NCBI GenBank assembly: GCA_003255065.1
Contig: QAOA01006129.1
Location: 62,001 to 126,000 of the forward strand
Direction: 5' to 3'
Source: Cercis canadensis
Taxonomy: Eukaryota; Streptophyta; Magnoliopsida; Fabales; Fabaceae
DNA: 64,000 nucleotides
Part shown: piece by piece, positions 49,521-61,962 of the stretch
How the letters are laid out: each line of letters begins with the position of its first letter
How positions within the stretch are numbered: the first letter of the stretch is position 1
Translations under genes and position numbers: made by a program
Notes under the pieces: model-generated
Databases searched by the model: none
Told to the model about the DNA's origin: nothing
What the model saw: only the letters and a program-made list of their open reading frames with translations

Positions 49521-50156
49521 ATCTTATGAATAACACAAGCATAAAAACATATATGAGCATAAAAGAAATAATGAAGCAAGCAATGTAGAACTAGAAGCAA
49601 CTAGATTTAGCCCTTGATTTAAAAATCCAGCAAAGTAAGCAGTCAAAATATCACCAAGGGGAATGTGCAACAAAGAATTTACAATCTTACCTAAAGCATG
49701 AGAAACATGAAAAACCTTGTTAGGTATAGTCAACCATCCATGGTTCTTATACATGAGCCTAAAAGTAAGCAAACAAGTAGGTGTAACAAATTTAAGCACA
49801 TAACAATCATGCACAAGTCTATTTTCACAAAATACATTAGTGTCATGCAACATGTTGTTCATGTTCATGCAAGGCTCAAGAAGCAACTTAGATTCTTGCA
49901 AAGAATTAGTAAACACCAACATCTCTTACTTTTTATTCAAAGAATAGCTTGGCTGATAATTGGTTTGGACAGCCCATGTATTACATACACTCACCCCACC
50001 AACATCAAAATATTCACTTGCAACTAAGGTTCTAACATGATCTATACCTAGTGCTACAACATGTGAAGAAGTAATGAGCATGAAATCACCTAACTCATCA
50101 ATATTAGTGCCTAAATTACCACATGCATACACCATAACTACAAGCTTAGGGTTATG
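49521..50156 (-). pseudogene. Unrecognised coding stretch of A2, in the place of RT-integrase
   Basis: On the minus strand a coding-like stretch follows the protease-linker in the same reading frame, with about two breaks. Segments include NLGTNIDELGDFMLITSSH, DVGGVSVCNTWAVQTNYQPS, ENRLVHDCYVLKFVTPTC and NQGLNLVASSSTLLASLF. I see no RT, RNase H or integrase motif and recognise no family. The hydrophobic C-terminal end could be a membrane segment. It may be a captured host sequence or a lineage-specific domain of a non-autonomous element. Confidence 0.5.
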
Positions 50157-50960
50157 TTAGAACAACTTTTCAGCAATCTCACAATTAAAATAAGGTTGTG
50201 TCAAAGTAGGAAATAGTACAGAATTTACCGTAGGACCCTTGTTAGGTTCACCTTGGGTTGTCCCTTGAGAGTCTTCTTCAAAATCTGTAGAACTAGATTC
50301 ACCAAAATTGCCAGAATCACCATCTCTCAAGAATGCAGAAATCTCAGCACAGACAACACAACTCATATCACCATCACAATTAACACATGACACTGGACAG
50401 AATCCTCTAAACCCACAAAATCAGGGAAATCAGCACATAACATACACATCCCCAACTAGAATGGGATGCTTCATAGTATCAAAAAATATTAAACTACACA
50501 ACAGAATCTCTAAACTTCATGGATAGAGTTCTCGCATACACATCGATCTTGGTCTATGCTGTCTTGAGGAATGGCCTCCCTAGAATGAATGGAACCTTGC
50601 TATTTTGTGACTCCCCCCCTCCATCTCCAGAATGTAGAAATCCACAGGGAAAATAAATTCATCAACCATTACCAACACATCTTCAATCAGTCCAAATGGA
50701 TATGCATTGCTCTTATTAGCCAACTAAATGACAACTCCTATGACACTTAAAGGTCCAAGTCCCAGAGAACTAAAAACAGACATAGGCATTACATTTATGG
50801 AAGCACCTAAATCTAGCATGACATGCTCAAATTTGTAATTGCCTATGATGCATGGAATTATGAAAGTCCTGGATCTTTGCATTTCTGAGGCATTAGCTAA
50901 ATGAGGGCTAAAACATTCTGAATCATGTTGATTCTCTCTTTACCTTTCAGCCCCCTCCTC
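50157..50960 (-). pseudogene. A2 protease and linker
   Basis: 50157-50393 gives an acidic, Cys-containing linker (MSCVNCDGDMSCVVCAE) comparable to the one after protease in A1 and C1. 50480-50900 corresponds to the protease domain, weakly conserved. Broken. Confidence 0.7.
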
Positions 50961-51665
50961 TGGGTGCATAATTCCTTAAGGAACTTGGTGTATTTCGGAA
51001 TTTGCTTGATGGCATCCGGAAATGGAATGTTGACTTCCACTTTCCTGAAGATCTCAAGAACCTTTCTATCTTTTTTAGTCTCATCTGTCTTGTTGGATTA
51101 AATGGCTCTCTGTGGAAAGGGAAAAACTACTACAGGCTGCTTGCTCTCGGATTCAAGGGTCGCTGAATCAAGAACTGCTGTCTCTGCCAGCTGTGGCTTT
51201 CTTGCAGGTTTAGGCTTAGTTGGCACTTGCACAGATTTTCCAGACCTCAACATAATGACATTCACATTCTTCCCATTTGGATTGGGAACTGTTTCCGCAA
51301 GAAGCTGGCCAGAACCCTAGGACTTTAGTTGACTCACTGAAGATGCCAATTGTCCAATCTGGACCTCTAAATTATGTATAGTGGCCTCTGTCCTCTGTTG
51401 GAATTGAATGTTGCTAGTGGCCATCTGTTTTACCAAGTCCTCAAATGAAGGCTCAGGTTTTGTGGCTGAGGTATTGGCTTGTTTCATAGGCTGCTGGAAT
51501 GGTTGCCTATTTGGTTGAAACTGGTTTTGCCTAGGTGCTTACTGAAATTGGTTTTGTGGCTGGAATAGTTGCATGTATTGCTATGTTGGCTGTTGTTGTG
51601 GGCTGCATTACTATACCTAAAATTTGGATGATTTCTCCAACCAGGATTATAGGTGTTGGAGTATG
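50961..51665 (-). pseudogene. A2 gag C-terminal region
   Basis: Matches the distal gag of A1 and C1: a Gln/Asn-rich stretch and the segment SNTYNPGWRNHPNFRYSN (51600-51665). C2 interrupts it at 51665; the N-terminal part is at 57843-58920. Confidence 0.85.
51661..51665 (+). repeat. C2 target duplication, left (gtatg)
   Basis: Perfect match to 57843-57847. Confidence 0.88.
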
Positions 51666-52948
51666 TAACGGGTGCCGAACCGTACAAAATTACAATACTA
51701 ATTGTAACTAAATTGTAGTATAGGATGCAACTAGTGTCGTCTCCCAAGGATTCACCAGAACATTTAATCTACTAAGACTCACACAGGAACAGAACTAGGG
51801 GTTTTGTGTTGAATGCATAATGTTAAGAATCCAGAAAGTAGTAAACTGAATTTAGTCAAATAGGAGAAAACATAATCAACTCAAGCAGGCAACCAAACCC
51901 TAATCCATCTTTGTTCACTAAAGGTTATCTAAATCTGATTTAATTCTTGGTTAAATGTTACCTGGAATCCCTAAAAGTAACACTTATAATTCCTACTAAT
52001 TACTAATCAGGATTCAATTAATCTTAGAACTAAGAATCTAGGCAACCGCTCTATATCACTAAGTCCAGATGAATTTGAGAAACGAATTGTCCAAGTTAAC
52101 CATATAATAAAAATATTTAAAATATGATTACCATTTTAATTACTGTGATGAATCTAATCAACCGATTTATATTCATATAAAGCATACAATCAAAGTACCA
52201 TTCAATCACATGAAGATGGGAAGAAGCACTAATTCAAATTATATTAAATCAAACCCGGATTGAAGAATAAGAACTCTGGATTTGCAAGTCTGGTTCCTCT
52301 TGAATCAATTACAAAAGTACTTAGCCTTCCATGAAAGGCTTAAACAAAAAGCAAAGGTCTAAACTCGAACTCAGGAACAGGAGGTAGCAACTTCAGATGA
52401 TAATGTGGTGATCTCTATTTTTCTTAACAACTTAAGAATAAATACTAGCTGCTTGCCTCCTCTAGGTTTCCTAATTACAAAATAAACCTAGTTTCCTAAA
52501 TCTTTAATGGTAAAAATATGATTAAACCCTAGTGACATGTGTGCTGGCCCAAATAGCAAATGTTAGGCCAATAAACAAGTATTGGTCCAATAGGCAGGCC
52601 CAAGGAATGGAATAAGTCGATGCTGGGCGGATGCAGAAAATCTGGACTGCTTGCATGCGAATTTCAGTTGTCCACATGCGAGAATCAGCTTTTGGGCTCT
52701 TCATATGAAATGTAAAATTTTTTGTCAGCTTTCCTAGGAAACTAGAATCGCATAATCGGACATATGTAGCTTAAGATATAGTGAAAAACATAAGCAGTGC
52801 CAGAAATCAATAATTATGCAATTAAAGTCCAAAAGCACCAACAAGTCCAAATCCACAAAATATGTCTATGGGCTATGGAAATTAGCAGAAACACACACTA
52901 AAAGTCTAAGTATATGAGAAACAAATAGTGTAAAATAATGTCTTATCA
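51666..52948 (-). repeat. C2 3' LTR
   Basis: 1283 bases, taacgggtgccg... to ...gtcttatca, followed by aattcctccacactta (purine tract on the minus strand). The first dinucleotide reads ta where C1 has tg. Confidence 0.9.
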
Positions 52949-54430
52949 AATTCCTCCACACTTAGCTTTTTGCACTCCTGGGCAAAATCACAAGAATCAA
53001 ACGAGAGGAAGAAAATAGCTCTCCAATCAAATCAAGAATGCAAAGATTAAGGTAAGAAAACAATTCAAACTCAAAGAAACAGCAACACTTCTAGAACAAC
53101 ATCTCTTGACAACTAGAGAACACACAACATGACAATTTCATTTAATAGGAAGAAGTCAAAGTAGATAGCCTCTCACAAGATAAACAAATGCTCTCAATTC
53201 TCTCTAGTGTCTAAGGTAAGTATTTCTCTCCAATCATCCTATCAAAATCATACTACCATAAGCTTGTTCATATTCTCAATCTCCACTACCTATGTCACAT
53301 GCATAACACAAATCAAAATGACTTTTAAAGGTTGTAATGGGAAAAGGTAAAGGAATGACAATAAAATGGAAAAATGGCTAAAGCACCCAAGGGATCATAA
53401 AGAGCATCTGATTATGGAGAGATTCAAGTACTTTATGCATCTTGACTTTGGGCTTCAACTCATTTTTACTTTTTCCAAAACAACTTTATTCTTTTGCTGT
53501 TGGTTTTTTTTTTTTTTTTTTGAAGCATAACACTTAACAATTTTAGCCACAACTTGATGCTTTGTCTTTGTAAGAATTCACTCCCTTTTTAATCCAATGC
53601 AATGCTCTTCAATTCTTAAGGGTTGGGTAGGACATGGTTTTACACTTAGGCTTGCAATGAACTACACATGAAAGAAAGGATCATTAAGCTAAAAAACGGG
53701 TAATCAAAGGATAACATCAATGATAGCTATTTGGTCAAGTAGCTTCTTAAAGAAAGGAATGCCTTAATTACTTTTATGCATGCATGTGCAAATATAACCT
53801 CAACTAAGAAACAGAATAAGTTCTAGAGTGTCAAATTGATAGATGAAAACACACAAGAAAGAATCATGACATATGGCTCAAATCCTCACAGCTTTTAAGA
53901 CTACCAAGAATCGACTCATCCAAATCAAATTTTGTTGTCATACCACTTAAATTTAAGAAGCAAGATAATTGTCCACTTATGTTGTAGCACTTTAGAATCA
54001 AAATTGTTTCAAACTATTATCTTCACAACTCTTAACTTAATTAGAAAGAACTAGAAAAATCTAAAAATAAAACAAAAAAACAGCAATCCTAAAAGAAAAC
54101 AGAAAACAAAATTTCAAATGACTAAAACAAAAATCAGCAAATTAAAAATAGTGAACAGAAAACGTAAAACAACAACTCTGATAACAGAAAACAGCATACT
54201 AAAAACATAGAAATTTAAAAACATAGAAAACAGAAAATAAAACACTAAAATTCTAAAACTGAAAAACAAAAAACAATAAAAACAACAAGTAAAACAGAAA
54301 CAAAAAGCATAAAACAACACAACAGACTAATCCCTCCCCCACACTTAAATTTTTACAGTGTCCTCAATCCAAAGAACAAAGCAAACAGTAAAAGCAAGGC
54401 ACTAAAAATAAAAGAGAAAAGGGAAAGAAA
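52949..54430 (-). other. C2 3' untranslated region
   Basis: Non-coding, closely matching 36495-38012 of C1. On the minus strand it holds ggattgaggacactg and aagtgtgggggaggga (54331-54370), the internal purine-tract motif. Confidence 0.75.
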
Positions 54431-56073
54431 ACAGCCTGTGGGTTTAAGTCTCATAGAGGACAGTAGACAAATGCACGTCCTCCACCACTTGCTCTTGAAA
54501 ACCCTCATAAAAAGGTTTCAGCTGATGTCCATTCACTGGGAAAGTCTTGTTAGTTGCCTCATTCTTAATCTCAATTGCACCATAGGGGAAGACATGAGTC
54601 ACCACAAAAGGACCCATCCATCGAGAATAAAGATTGTCGGGCATTATCTTGAGATGGGAGTTATAGAGTAGCACTTTCTGACCAATGTGGAACTTTTTTC
54701 TCACTAACATCTTATCATGGACAACCTTGGTCTTTTCTTTGTAGATTCTGGAATTCTCATAAGCCTCAAACCATATTTCTTCAAGTTCTTGCAGGTGGAC
54801 CTTCCTGTTTGATTTGGCTTGGGCTAAATCAAAATTACACTACTTCACAGCCCAATACGTCTTACGCTCTATCTCCACTAGAAGGTGACATGCCTTGCCA
54901 AAGACTAGCCTGTAAGGCAACATGCCTATAGGGGTCTTGTAGGCAATCCGATAAGCCCACAAGGCATCATCCAAATGCAGGCTCTAGTATTTTTTGTTGG
55001 GCTAGACAGTCTTCTCTAAAATCTGCTTAATCTCCCTGTTGGACACCTCTGCTTGCCCATTGGTCTGTGGATGGTAAGGGGCTGATACCTTGTGCACCAC
55101 GCCATATTTTCTCAATAAAGCAGCCATGTGCCTCTTGCAGAAGTGAGAATCTTGGTCATTGATGATGGCTCTTGGAACGCAGAATCTGCAGAAAATGTGA
55201 GTCCTGATAAAATCTAAGACAACACAAGAATCGTCAATCGGGGTGACTTTGGCCTCTACCCATTTAGAAACATAGTCCACAGCTAAAAGAATATACACAA
55301 AACCAAAAGAAGTAGGGAAAGGACCCATGAAATTGATGCCCCAAACATCAAATATCTTACAAAATAGCAAAGGCTGTTAAGGCATCTCATTCCTACAGGA
55401 AATATTACTTGTCCGTTGGCATTGGGCACAATTCTTACAAAAGTTGTATGCATCATGAAATAAGGAAGACCAATAAAGTCCAAAGTCTAAAATTTTTCAA
55501 GCAGTGCATTGAGGTCCAAAATGACCACCACATGCACAAGTATGACAAAACTGTAAAACAGACTCAAACTCATGTCCAGGGATACACCTCCTAATTACTT
55601 GATCACTACACAGTCTCCACAAGTAGGGATCATCCCACACATAATGTTTGGCTTCACTTTTAAGCTTATCTACTTGATGCTTCTTAAAATAAGCAGGTAA
55701 CTCAGAAGTAACTAAGTAGTTTACCAAGTCAGCATGCCAAGGATCTGTACCTTGCAGCTGATAAAGCTGTGTATCTGGGAAGGTCTCTCTGATGTGAAGG
55801 CTATCCAAAGTCAGTGGAATCCGACTCAGGTGATCTGCTACCAAGTTCTCAACTTCACTCTAGTCTCTGATCTCAAGGTCAAATTCTTGCAAGAGCAGTA
55901 TCCATTTAATGAGTCGAGGCTTCTCATCCGGCTTCTTGAGCAAGTACTTTAGAGCTGCATGATCAGAGAAAATAATTACTTTAGAATTAAGCGAATATGA
56001 ACAAAATTTATCTAAAGCAAACACAATAGCAAGGAGCTCTTTCTCAGTAGTAATGTAATTTGCTTCGGCAACA
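54431..56073 (-). pseudogene. C2 pol, integrase and RNase H part
   Basis: Minus-strand segments include the integrase C-terminal region (54444-54710, [15 protein letters not shown]), the catalytic core (55002-55370, [31 protein letters not shown]) and the zinc-finger/RNase H side (55497-55844, [12 protein letters not shown]). It ends where a plus-strand LTR piece begins. Broken several times. Confidence 0.88.
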
Positions 56074-57072
56074 TCCAGATTTTCTGCATCCGCCCAGCAT
56101 TGACTGATTCCTTTCCTTAGGCCTGCCTATTGGACCAAAGCATGTTTATTTGGGCCAACATCTGCTTATTGGGCTAGCACACATGACACTAGGGCTTGAT
56201 CACGTTTTTAGCCATTAATAATTTAGCAAACTAGGTTTATTTTGTAATTAGGAAACCTAGAGGAGGCAGCCAGCTAGTATATATTCTCGAGTTGTTGAGG
56301 CAAATCATACCAATCAGAAGAGATACGAAATTGCCTTAAGCTGCTGCTGCCTCCTTTGCTGAGTTCGTTTTTCCACCTTTGCTTTGTGTTCAAGTCTTCC
56401 ATGGAAGGCTAAGTTCTTTTTGTAATCAATTCAAGAGGAGCTAAACTTAATAATCCAGTATTCCTGTGCTTCAACCAGGTTTGATTTAATCTAATTTGAA
56501 TTACTGTTTCTTCCCTTCTTCATGTGATTGAATGATATTTTAATTGCATGCATGCTTTGTATGAATTTAAATCGGTTGATTAGATTCATAATAGTAATCA
56601 AATTGATAATCATTCTTTAAAGGTCTTTAATATATGGTTAACTTGGATAATTCGGTTATTAAATTAATTTGGACTTAGTGATATAGAGCGATTGCCTAGA
56701 GTCTTAATTCCATGATTAATTGAATCCTGATTGGTAAATCAGTAGGAATTCTAAGTGTTATTGTTTAGGGTTCTAGGTAACACTTAACCAAGAATTAAAT
56801 CAGATCTAGGTTATCTTTAGTGAACAAGGATGGATTAAGGTTTGGTTGTCTGCTTGAGTTGATTGCGTTTCTCTTATTTGATAAATTCAGTTTACTGCTT
56901 TCTAAATTCTTAGTATTCTACATTCAACAACAAATCCCCCTATTCTGTTCTTGCTTAAGTTCTTAGTAGATTAACTGTTATGGTGAATCCTTGGGAGATG
57001 ACACTGGTTGCATCCTATACTACAAATTAGTTGCAATTAGTAGTTTAATTTTGTACGGTTCGACACCCGTCA
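56074..57072 (+). repeat. LTR piece of a further C-family copy (C3), plus orientation
   Basis: Middle-to-3' part of a C-family LTR, ending gacacccgtca at 57072. In orientation it opposes every other C LTR in the window. In sequence (for example gggcttgatcacg, ccaacatctgcttattgggctag) it is closer to the C1 LTRs than to C2's own. So it is probably the remnant of a separate element inserted into the 5' LTR of C2. Confidence 0.75.
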
Positions 57073-57842
57073 CTAATCCATCCTTGTTCACTAAAGGTTA
57101 TCTAAATCTGATTTAATTCTTGGTTAAATGTTACCTGGAACCCCTAACAGCAACACTTAGAATTCCTACTGATTACTACACAAGATTCAATTAATCTTGG
57201 AACTAAGAAGTACTTAGCCTTCTATGAAAGGCTTAAACAAAAAGCAAAGGTCTAAACTTGAACTCAGGAACAGGAGGCAGCAGCTTTAGATGATAATGTG
57301 GTGATCTCTATTTTTCTCAACAACTTAAGAATAAATACTAGCTGATTGCCTCCTCTAGGTTTCCTAATTAAAAAATAAACCTAGTTTCCTAAATCTTTAA
57401 TGATAAAAATGTGATTAAACCCTAGTGACATGTGTGCTGGCCCAAATAGCAGATGTTGGGCCAATAAACAAGTACTGGTCCAATAGGCAGGCCCAAGGAA
57501 TGGAATAAGTCGATGTTGGGCGGATGCAGAAAATCTGGACTGCTTGCATGCGAATTTCATTTGTCCATACGCGAGAATCAGCTTCTGGGCTCTTCATATG
57601 AAATGTAAAATTTTCTGTCAGCTTTCCTACAAAACTAGAATTGCATCAATCGGATATTGGCAGCTCAAGATATAGTGAAAAATATAAGCAGTGCTAGAAA
57701 TCAATAATTATGCAATTAAAGTCCAAAAGCACTAACAAGTCCAAATCCACAAAATACGTCTATGGGCTATGGAAATCAGCAGAAACATACACTAAAAGTC
57801 TAAGTATAAGGGAAACAAATAGTATAAAATAATGTCTTATCA
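57073..57842 (-). repeat. C2 5' LTR piece
   Basis: Matches the inner and U3 side of 51666-52948 and ends gtcttatca at the target duplication. Incomplete. Confidence 0.85.
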
Positions 57843-58920
57843 GTATGGATCATATTTAGGCTGGCAGGCATCTATGGGATGAGATGAACAAGAGCAAATG
57901 CCACACACACTTGCAGGGCCTTGTACAGGCACTTGTTGTCCAACTGCCAATTGCCGCACCAAGGAGATCAACTCATCAAGTCTATGCTCCATTCCCTGTT
58001 GGTCGGCAGGGGAACCAACAATTATTTACTCCTCTAGTGGTAGGAGCCATCTGAACACCAAATTGTTAGGAGTTTACAGCCATATTGGCAATCAAACTCC
58101 TGGAAGCAACTGGAGTTTTGTCCACCAATGCCCCTCCATTGGCAACATGAATCATACTCCTCTTCATAGGCAGTAAACCTTCATAAAAGTATTGAATTAA
58201 TAGTTGGTTACTAATCTGATGGTGAGGGCAGCTTGAGCACAACTTAAATCTCACCCAATATTCATGCAAGGTCTCCCCTAGCATTTGCTTTATGCCACAA
58301 ATGTCCTTTCTAATAGCAGTAGTCCTAGAGGCAAGGAAAAATTTCTCCAATAATTGTTTTTGCATGTTATTCCAATTCCTCACTGAACCTTGTGAAAGGT
58401 AATAGAGCCAATCCTTGTCTGCATCTGCAAGGGAGAAAGGAAATGCTCTCAATTTGATGTGCTCCTTAGCAATCCCTTGTGGCTTCATTGTTGAACAAAC
58501 CACATGAAATTCTTTTTGATGCTTATGGGGATCTTCACCTGTAAGGCCATGGAATTTTGGAAGCAAGTGTATCAATCCAGATTTTAGTTCAAAAGCAGTA
58601 TCAAGTTTAGGATATTGAATCCTTAAAGGTTGATAAGCAACATCAGAGGTAGCCAATTCCTTAAGAGTTCTAGCATGCATGTTATTGTCAGCCATATTAA
58701 TAACAGAATTAATAAGATTATCAATAAGACTTTCAATAGGATTATCAAACGCAAGATTATGAACAAAACTAGCAACAAGACTATCAACAAAATTAGCAAT
58801 AAGACTATCAACAGAACTATTAACTAGTCTTCTCCTAGATTTCCTCTGTAGGCTATGGAAAGTTTTATCAATTTTAGAATCCAAATCACACAAATCACTG
58901 TAGGAGGACCTAGTCATGCA
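57843..58920 (-). pseudogene. A2 gag N-terminal region
   Basis: The open stretch (58066-58917) starts MTRSSYSDLCDLDSKIDKTF, then a repetitive linker rich in Asn, Ser and Ile (about residues 35-75), then the Athila capsid block ELKSGLIHLLPKFHGLTGED, HVVCSTMKPQGIAKEH, GETLHEYWVRF and NQLLIQYFYEGLLPM. A Pro/Gln stretch continues to 57843. Gag would build the particle. Well preserved, but the gene is split by C2. Confidence 0.9.
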
Positions 58921-59215
58921 TCATGCACAAAGGTACACAAAACTGACAGAAATGGACTAAAATCAAAACACACAAAAAACGCTAAACAGAGGCAAAAATA
59001 CACCAAAATAGGGCTAGTTGAAGTATCTAAACATTTAAAAATAAATAAAAATATAAGACCACCACAGAATGAAAGCTAGATGAAAATAGAACTCAAAAAT
59101 AAAAAATCAACAAAAGGGGTTAATGAAGGATTTTGAAAAAGTTAACAGTCAATCAATTATACTCCTAATCAGATTGATCAAAACTAGAATAGTCCCTAGC
59201 AACAGCGCCAAAATT
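58921..59215 (-). promoter_or_regulatory. A2 leader and tRNA-Asp primer-binding site
   Basis: About 290 bases of leader; the primer-binding site on the minus strand reads TGGCGCTGTTGCTAGGGAC (59192-59210), matching tRNA-Asp over the usual short length only. Confidence 0.85.
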
Positions 59216-60883
59216 TGATAAGTTGTCGAGGCTAATACCAAAGCTACTTACAGCATAAGGTAACACCGAGTCGAACCATTGGACCACTCTAATTAGGGAG
59301 TTTAACTAACAGGGGTTTTATTTGTAGAAGTAATCAACATAAAGTAAATGAAAGTGGTAAACCGAAAGTAATCGACATAAAATAATCGAAAGAAATTGAT
59401 GGACAGAAAATAATTGACAGAAAGTAATCGACAGAAAGTAATGGATAGAAAATAATCGACAGAAAGTAATAAATAAAAAGTAATTGAAATTTAACAAAGC
59501 AATTAATCCAAGGAATGCGATGACTAATTTAGAACTTTAAGTTTACTAACAGGGGATTTTAAATCACAGAATATATTGTCAATTATTAAATTTCAAAATT
59601 AAATAGGGATTAAATCTATTGATAAAAATGCAACCTAGCTAAACATTCATCAAGAACTGGTTTGATTCATCTTATATTGAACATGGTTAATCGAGTCTTA
59701 ATGCAGCACTACTAATTGAATTTAGTCACAACCAAAATCTCTAATTATGACTAAGTGTTCCTACTAAATTATAATTCAGAATCTGATTTAACCACATGGA
59801 TCACTAATCTTTGTAATCACACGGAATTAGTAATGAGTTTTTTAACCTAAAACCGAACTTCAATTAGCAAACCTTCAATGGATTCATGCAACAGAATTAA
59901 AGATCAATCAATCTAAATTCTATTTCACACCTCAACATTCATAAGAACAATAGAAATCTCTATAATCCATATAAAAATCAAGACAAGGTTGAAATCCAAA
60001 GATGAACACAATTGCATTAAACTTAATTCAATTAAGTACATAATCTCAAAATCAAACCAAATTCCATGAGGAGTGTAGCTTGGTTACAAAGGTTATACTC
60101 TTCCATCATCATCAAATCTAAGCTCCAATGGAGAAAGAAAGCCATAAATCAATGAGTCTCCATAATGAACAAAAGAGGCAAAGAAAAATGTCTAAAAGCT
60201 GTTTAGCCTAGAATGCTGAAAACGTCTGCCTCCTTAACCTAGTTATATCCCTCAGAATTAAATGCACACCTAGATTACCCTTAGGCAGATTTAAACTCAT
60301 GGGCCTCAATTTTAATTAGGCCTCAGTTTGGGCCTAATTGGGCTTGGAATGAGGGAGTTAGGCCCATTTAAGTCTAAACAGCTCTCTGGACCCATCAGTT
60401 GATTTCGATAGGAAGAAGCACCATTAAAAAGCCATAATTTGGAGAAGCAGTTTTCATGCGAGTTGAATCTTTATGTCTTAGCTTTCCAATGGTACCAATT
60501 TCAGGTTCACAAGACATCCACAACCCAAGTTATGGCTCAATCTCTTCACCCGGGTCAGGATCTAGCGACAGCATCTGGGCTGACTTCCAAGCTAAACATG
60601 ACCCACTGGACATCCGAATTAGCTTTTTAGATTTGAATCAAAGTTGTAGATAATTCTCTCATTTTTCCTACAAGGTAAAATTCACAATTTTTAGATGTCT
60701 AGAACTCAAGTTATGTTCAAAATACAGAGACAATGTAAAGTTCCCAGTAATGCTGAAAAACACAATTAAGCCCAATTGGAAACCAACAAATGAAATGCGG
60801 CCCAAACTCAATCAAATAGGCCCAAAAGAGGTTTACGAGACTAAATATGAGGGTTATTTATTGTATAAAAAGTGCTATTATCA
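59216..60883 (-). repeat. A2 5' LTR
   Basis: 1668 bases, tgataagttgtcg... to ...gctattatca. The tandem agaaagtaatngac-type repeat lies at 59330-59490. TSD copy gttca follows at 60884-60888. Confidence 0.92.
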
Positions 60884-60888
60884 GTTCA

Positions 60889-61840
60889 CCATGACAAACC
60901 TCACAAGTAGTAGTGGATGAGTGAATGACATTAGCTGTGAGAGTACCCCAAGTGTTTTGCAATTGAATCCATCTTGGCAGTGAGAGCAGCAAAGGGGTCT
61001 ACAACATGCAACCCATAAGTTTTCTTTGTTGGAGTCCTTTCAGAAGGCCATTGGCGGGTATTAGCCGCTGTTTCATCAAGCAGCTATAAAGCTTCCTCAG
61101 CCATTTTCTCCATTAGTGACCCACTTGCAGCAGCATCAAGTAAGGTTCTAGTAGTTCCATTCAAACCAGTGTAGAAGGTTTGAATTTGCATCCACTCCTA
61201 TAAGCCATGATGTGGGCACTTTCTCACTAAACCCTTGAACTGCTCCCATGCCTCATGCAAACCTTCTGTCTCATGTTGAGCAAAAGTGTTGATATTGTTT
61301 CGCATTCCAGCAGTTCTTGCTGGGGGGAAAGAATAATGTCAAAAATTGTGCAGTCATTTCATCCCAAGTGCTGATAGATCTAGGTGGAAGAGAGTATAGC
61401 CAACTTTGTGCCTCATCCTTCAGTGAAAATGGAAATAGGCCAATCTGAGGGCATCATCAGTAATGCCATTGAATTTGAAAGTGTCACAAATTTCCAGAAA
61501 TCTCACCAATTGCACATTTGCATCTTCGGTTGCAAAGCCACCAAACTGATTGGCTTAAATCATCTGGATAACACTTGGCTTTATCTCAAAGGAATTTGTT
61601 GAGATGGTTGGCCTAGTGATCCCTGACATTTGGACAGGTCCCATTAGAACTCCATAATGCTTCAAAGGTCTTTGGGCAACCACTGGTGGTGGTGGTGGAT
61701 TTTCTCTGGCATTCTCCATAGTGATCTGAGTTGGTCGAGGAGCGCTTCTCCTTTGCCTTCAATTTCTTCTGCAAGTCTTCTTGATTTCAGAGTCTAAAGG
61801 AATCAAATGAGATTGCCCCGCACTTCTCATACACTAGAAC
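60889..61840 (-). pseudogene. B gag N-terminal part with zinc-knuckle
   Basis: Starting beside the A2 insertion, the minus strand shows CEVCHGEH (zinc-knuckle start) and, further right, NQFGGFATEDANVQLVRFLEICDTFKF-type capsid sequence (61480-61580), TFAQHETEGLHEAWEQF-like sequence (61240-61300) and a Pro-rich start near 61700. This is the capsid pattern of a second Athila lineage, different from A and C. Broken several times. Confidence 0.8.
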
Positions 61841-61962
61841 GAATTTCTTGAAAAACACAAACACCATTTGATCACAAAGTAAAATAAAATCTAGACTAAG
61901 ATTAGAATACCTTAGTATTGATATTACTAGATGCATAGTCCTTGGCAACAGCGCCAAAAACT
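61841..61962 (-). promoter_or_regulatory. B leader and tRNA-Asp primer-binding site
   Basis: On the minus strand TGGCGCTGTTGCCAAGGAC (61939-61957) lies beside the 5' LTR. The adjoining leader matches 31508-31550. Confidence 0.82.

Larger units (their letters stand above)
51666..57842 (-). mobile_element. Athila-type element C2, broken, with an inserted C3 LTR piece
   Basis: Minus-strand insertion in the gag of A2 with gtatg target duplications. Parts: 3' LTR (51666-52948), untranslated region, integrase-RNase H part of pol (54440-56073), a plus-strand LTR piece from another copy (56074-57072), and a 5' LTR piece (57073-57842). Gag and protease are not present. Its own LTR pieces differ by about 5-6% by eye. 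Several large breaks plus small ones. Confidence 0.88.
46414..60883 (-). mobile_element. Athila-type element A2, apparently non-autonomous
   Basis: Minus-strand insertion with gttca target duplications. Its own sequence is about 8.3 kb once the nested C2 is left out of the count. Parts: 3' LTR, purine tract, untranslated region, an unrecognised coding stretch (49524-50150), protease (50157-50960), gag (50961-51665 and 57843-58920), leader, primer-binding site, 5' LTR. No RT, RNase H or integrase is present. The LTRs differ by about 6-9% by eye. Broken, perhaps ten breaks. Confidence 0.9.

Noticed and set aside
56074-57842. Self-integration of C2 producing inverted LTRs
   Set aside because: The plus-strand LTR piece is more like C1 LTRs than C2's own, so insertion of another copy fits better.
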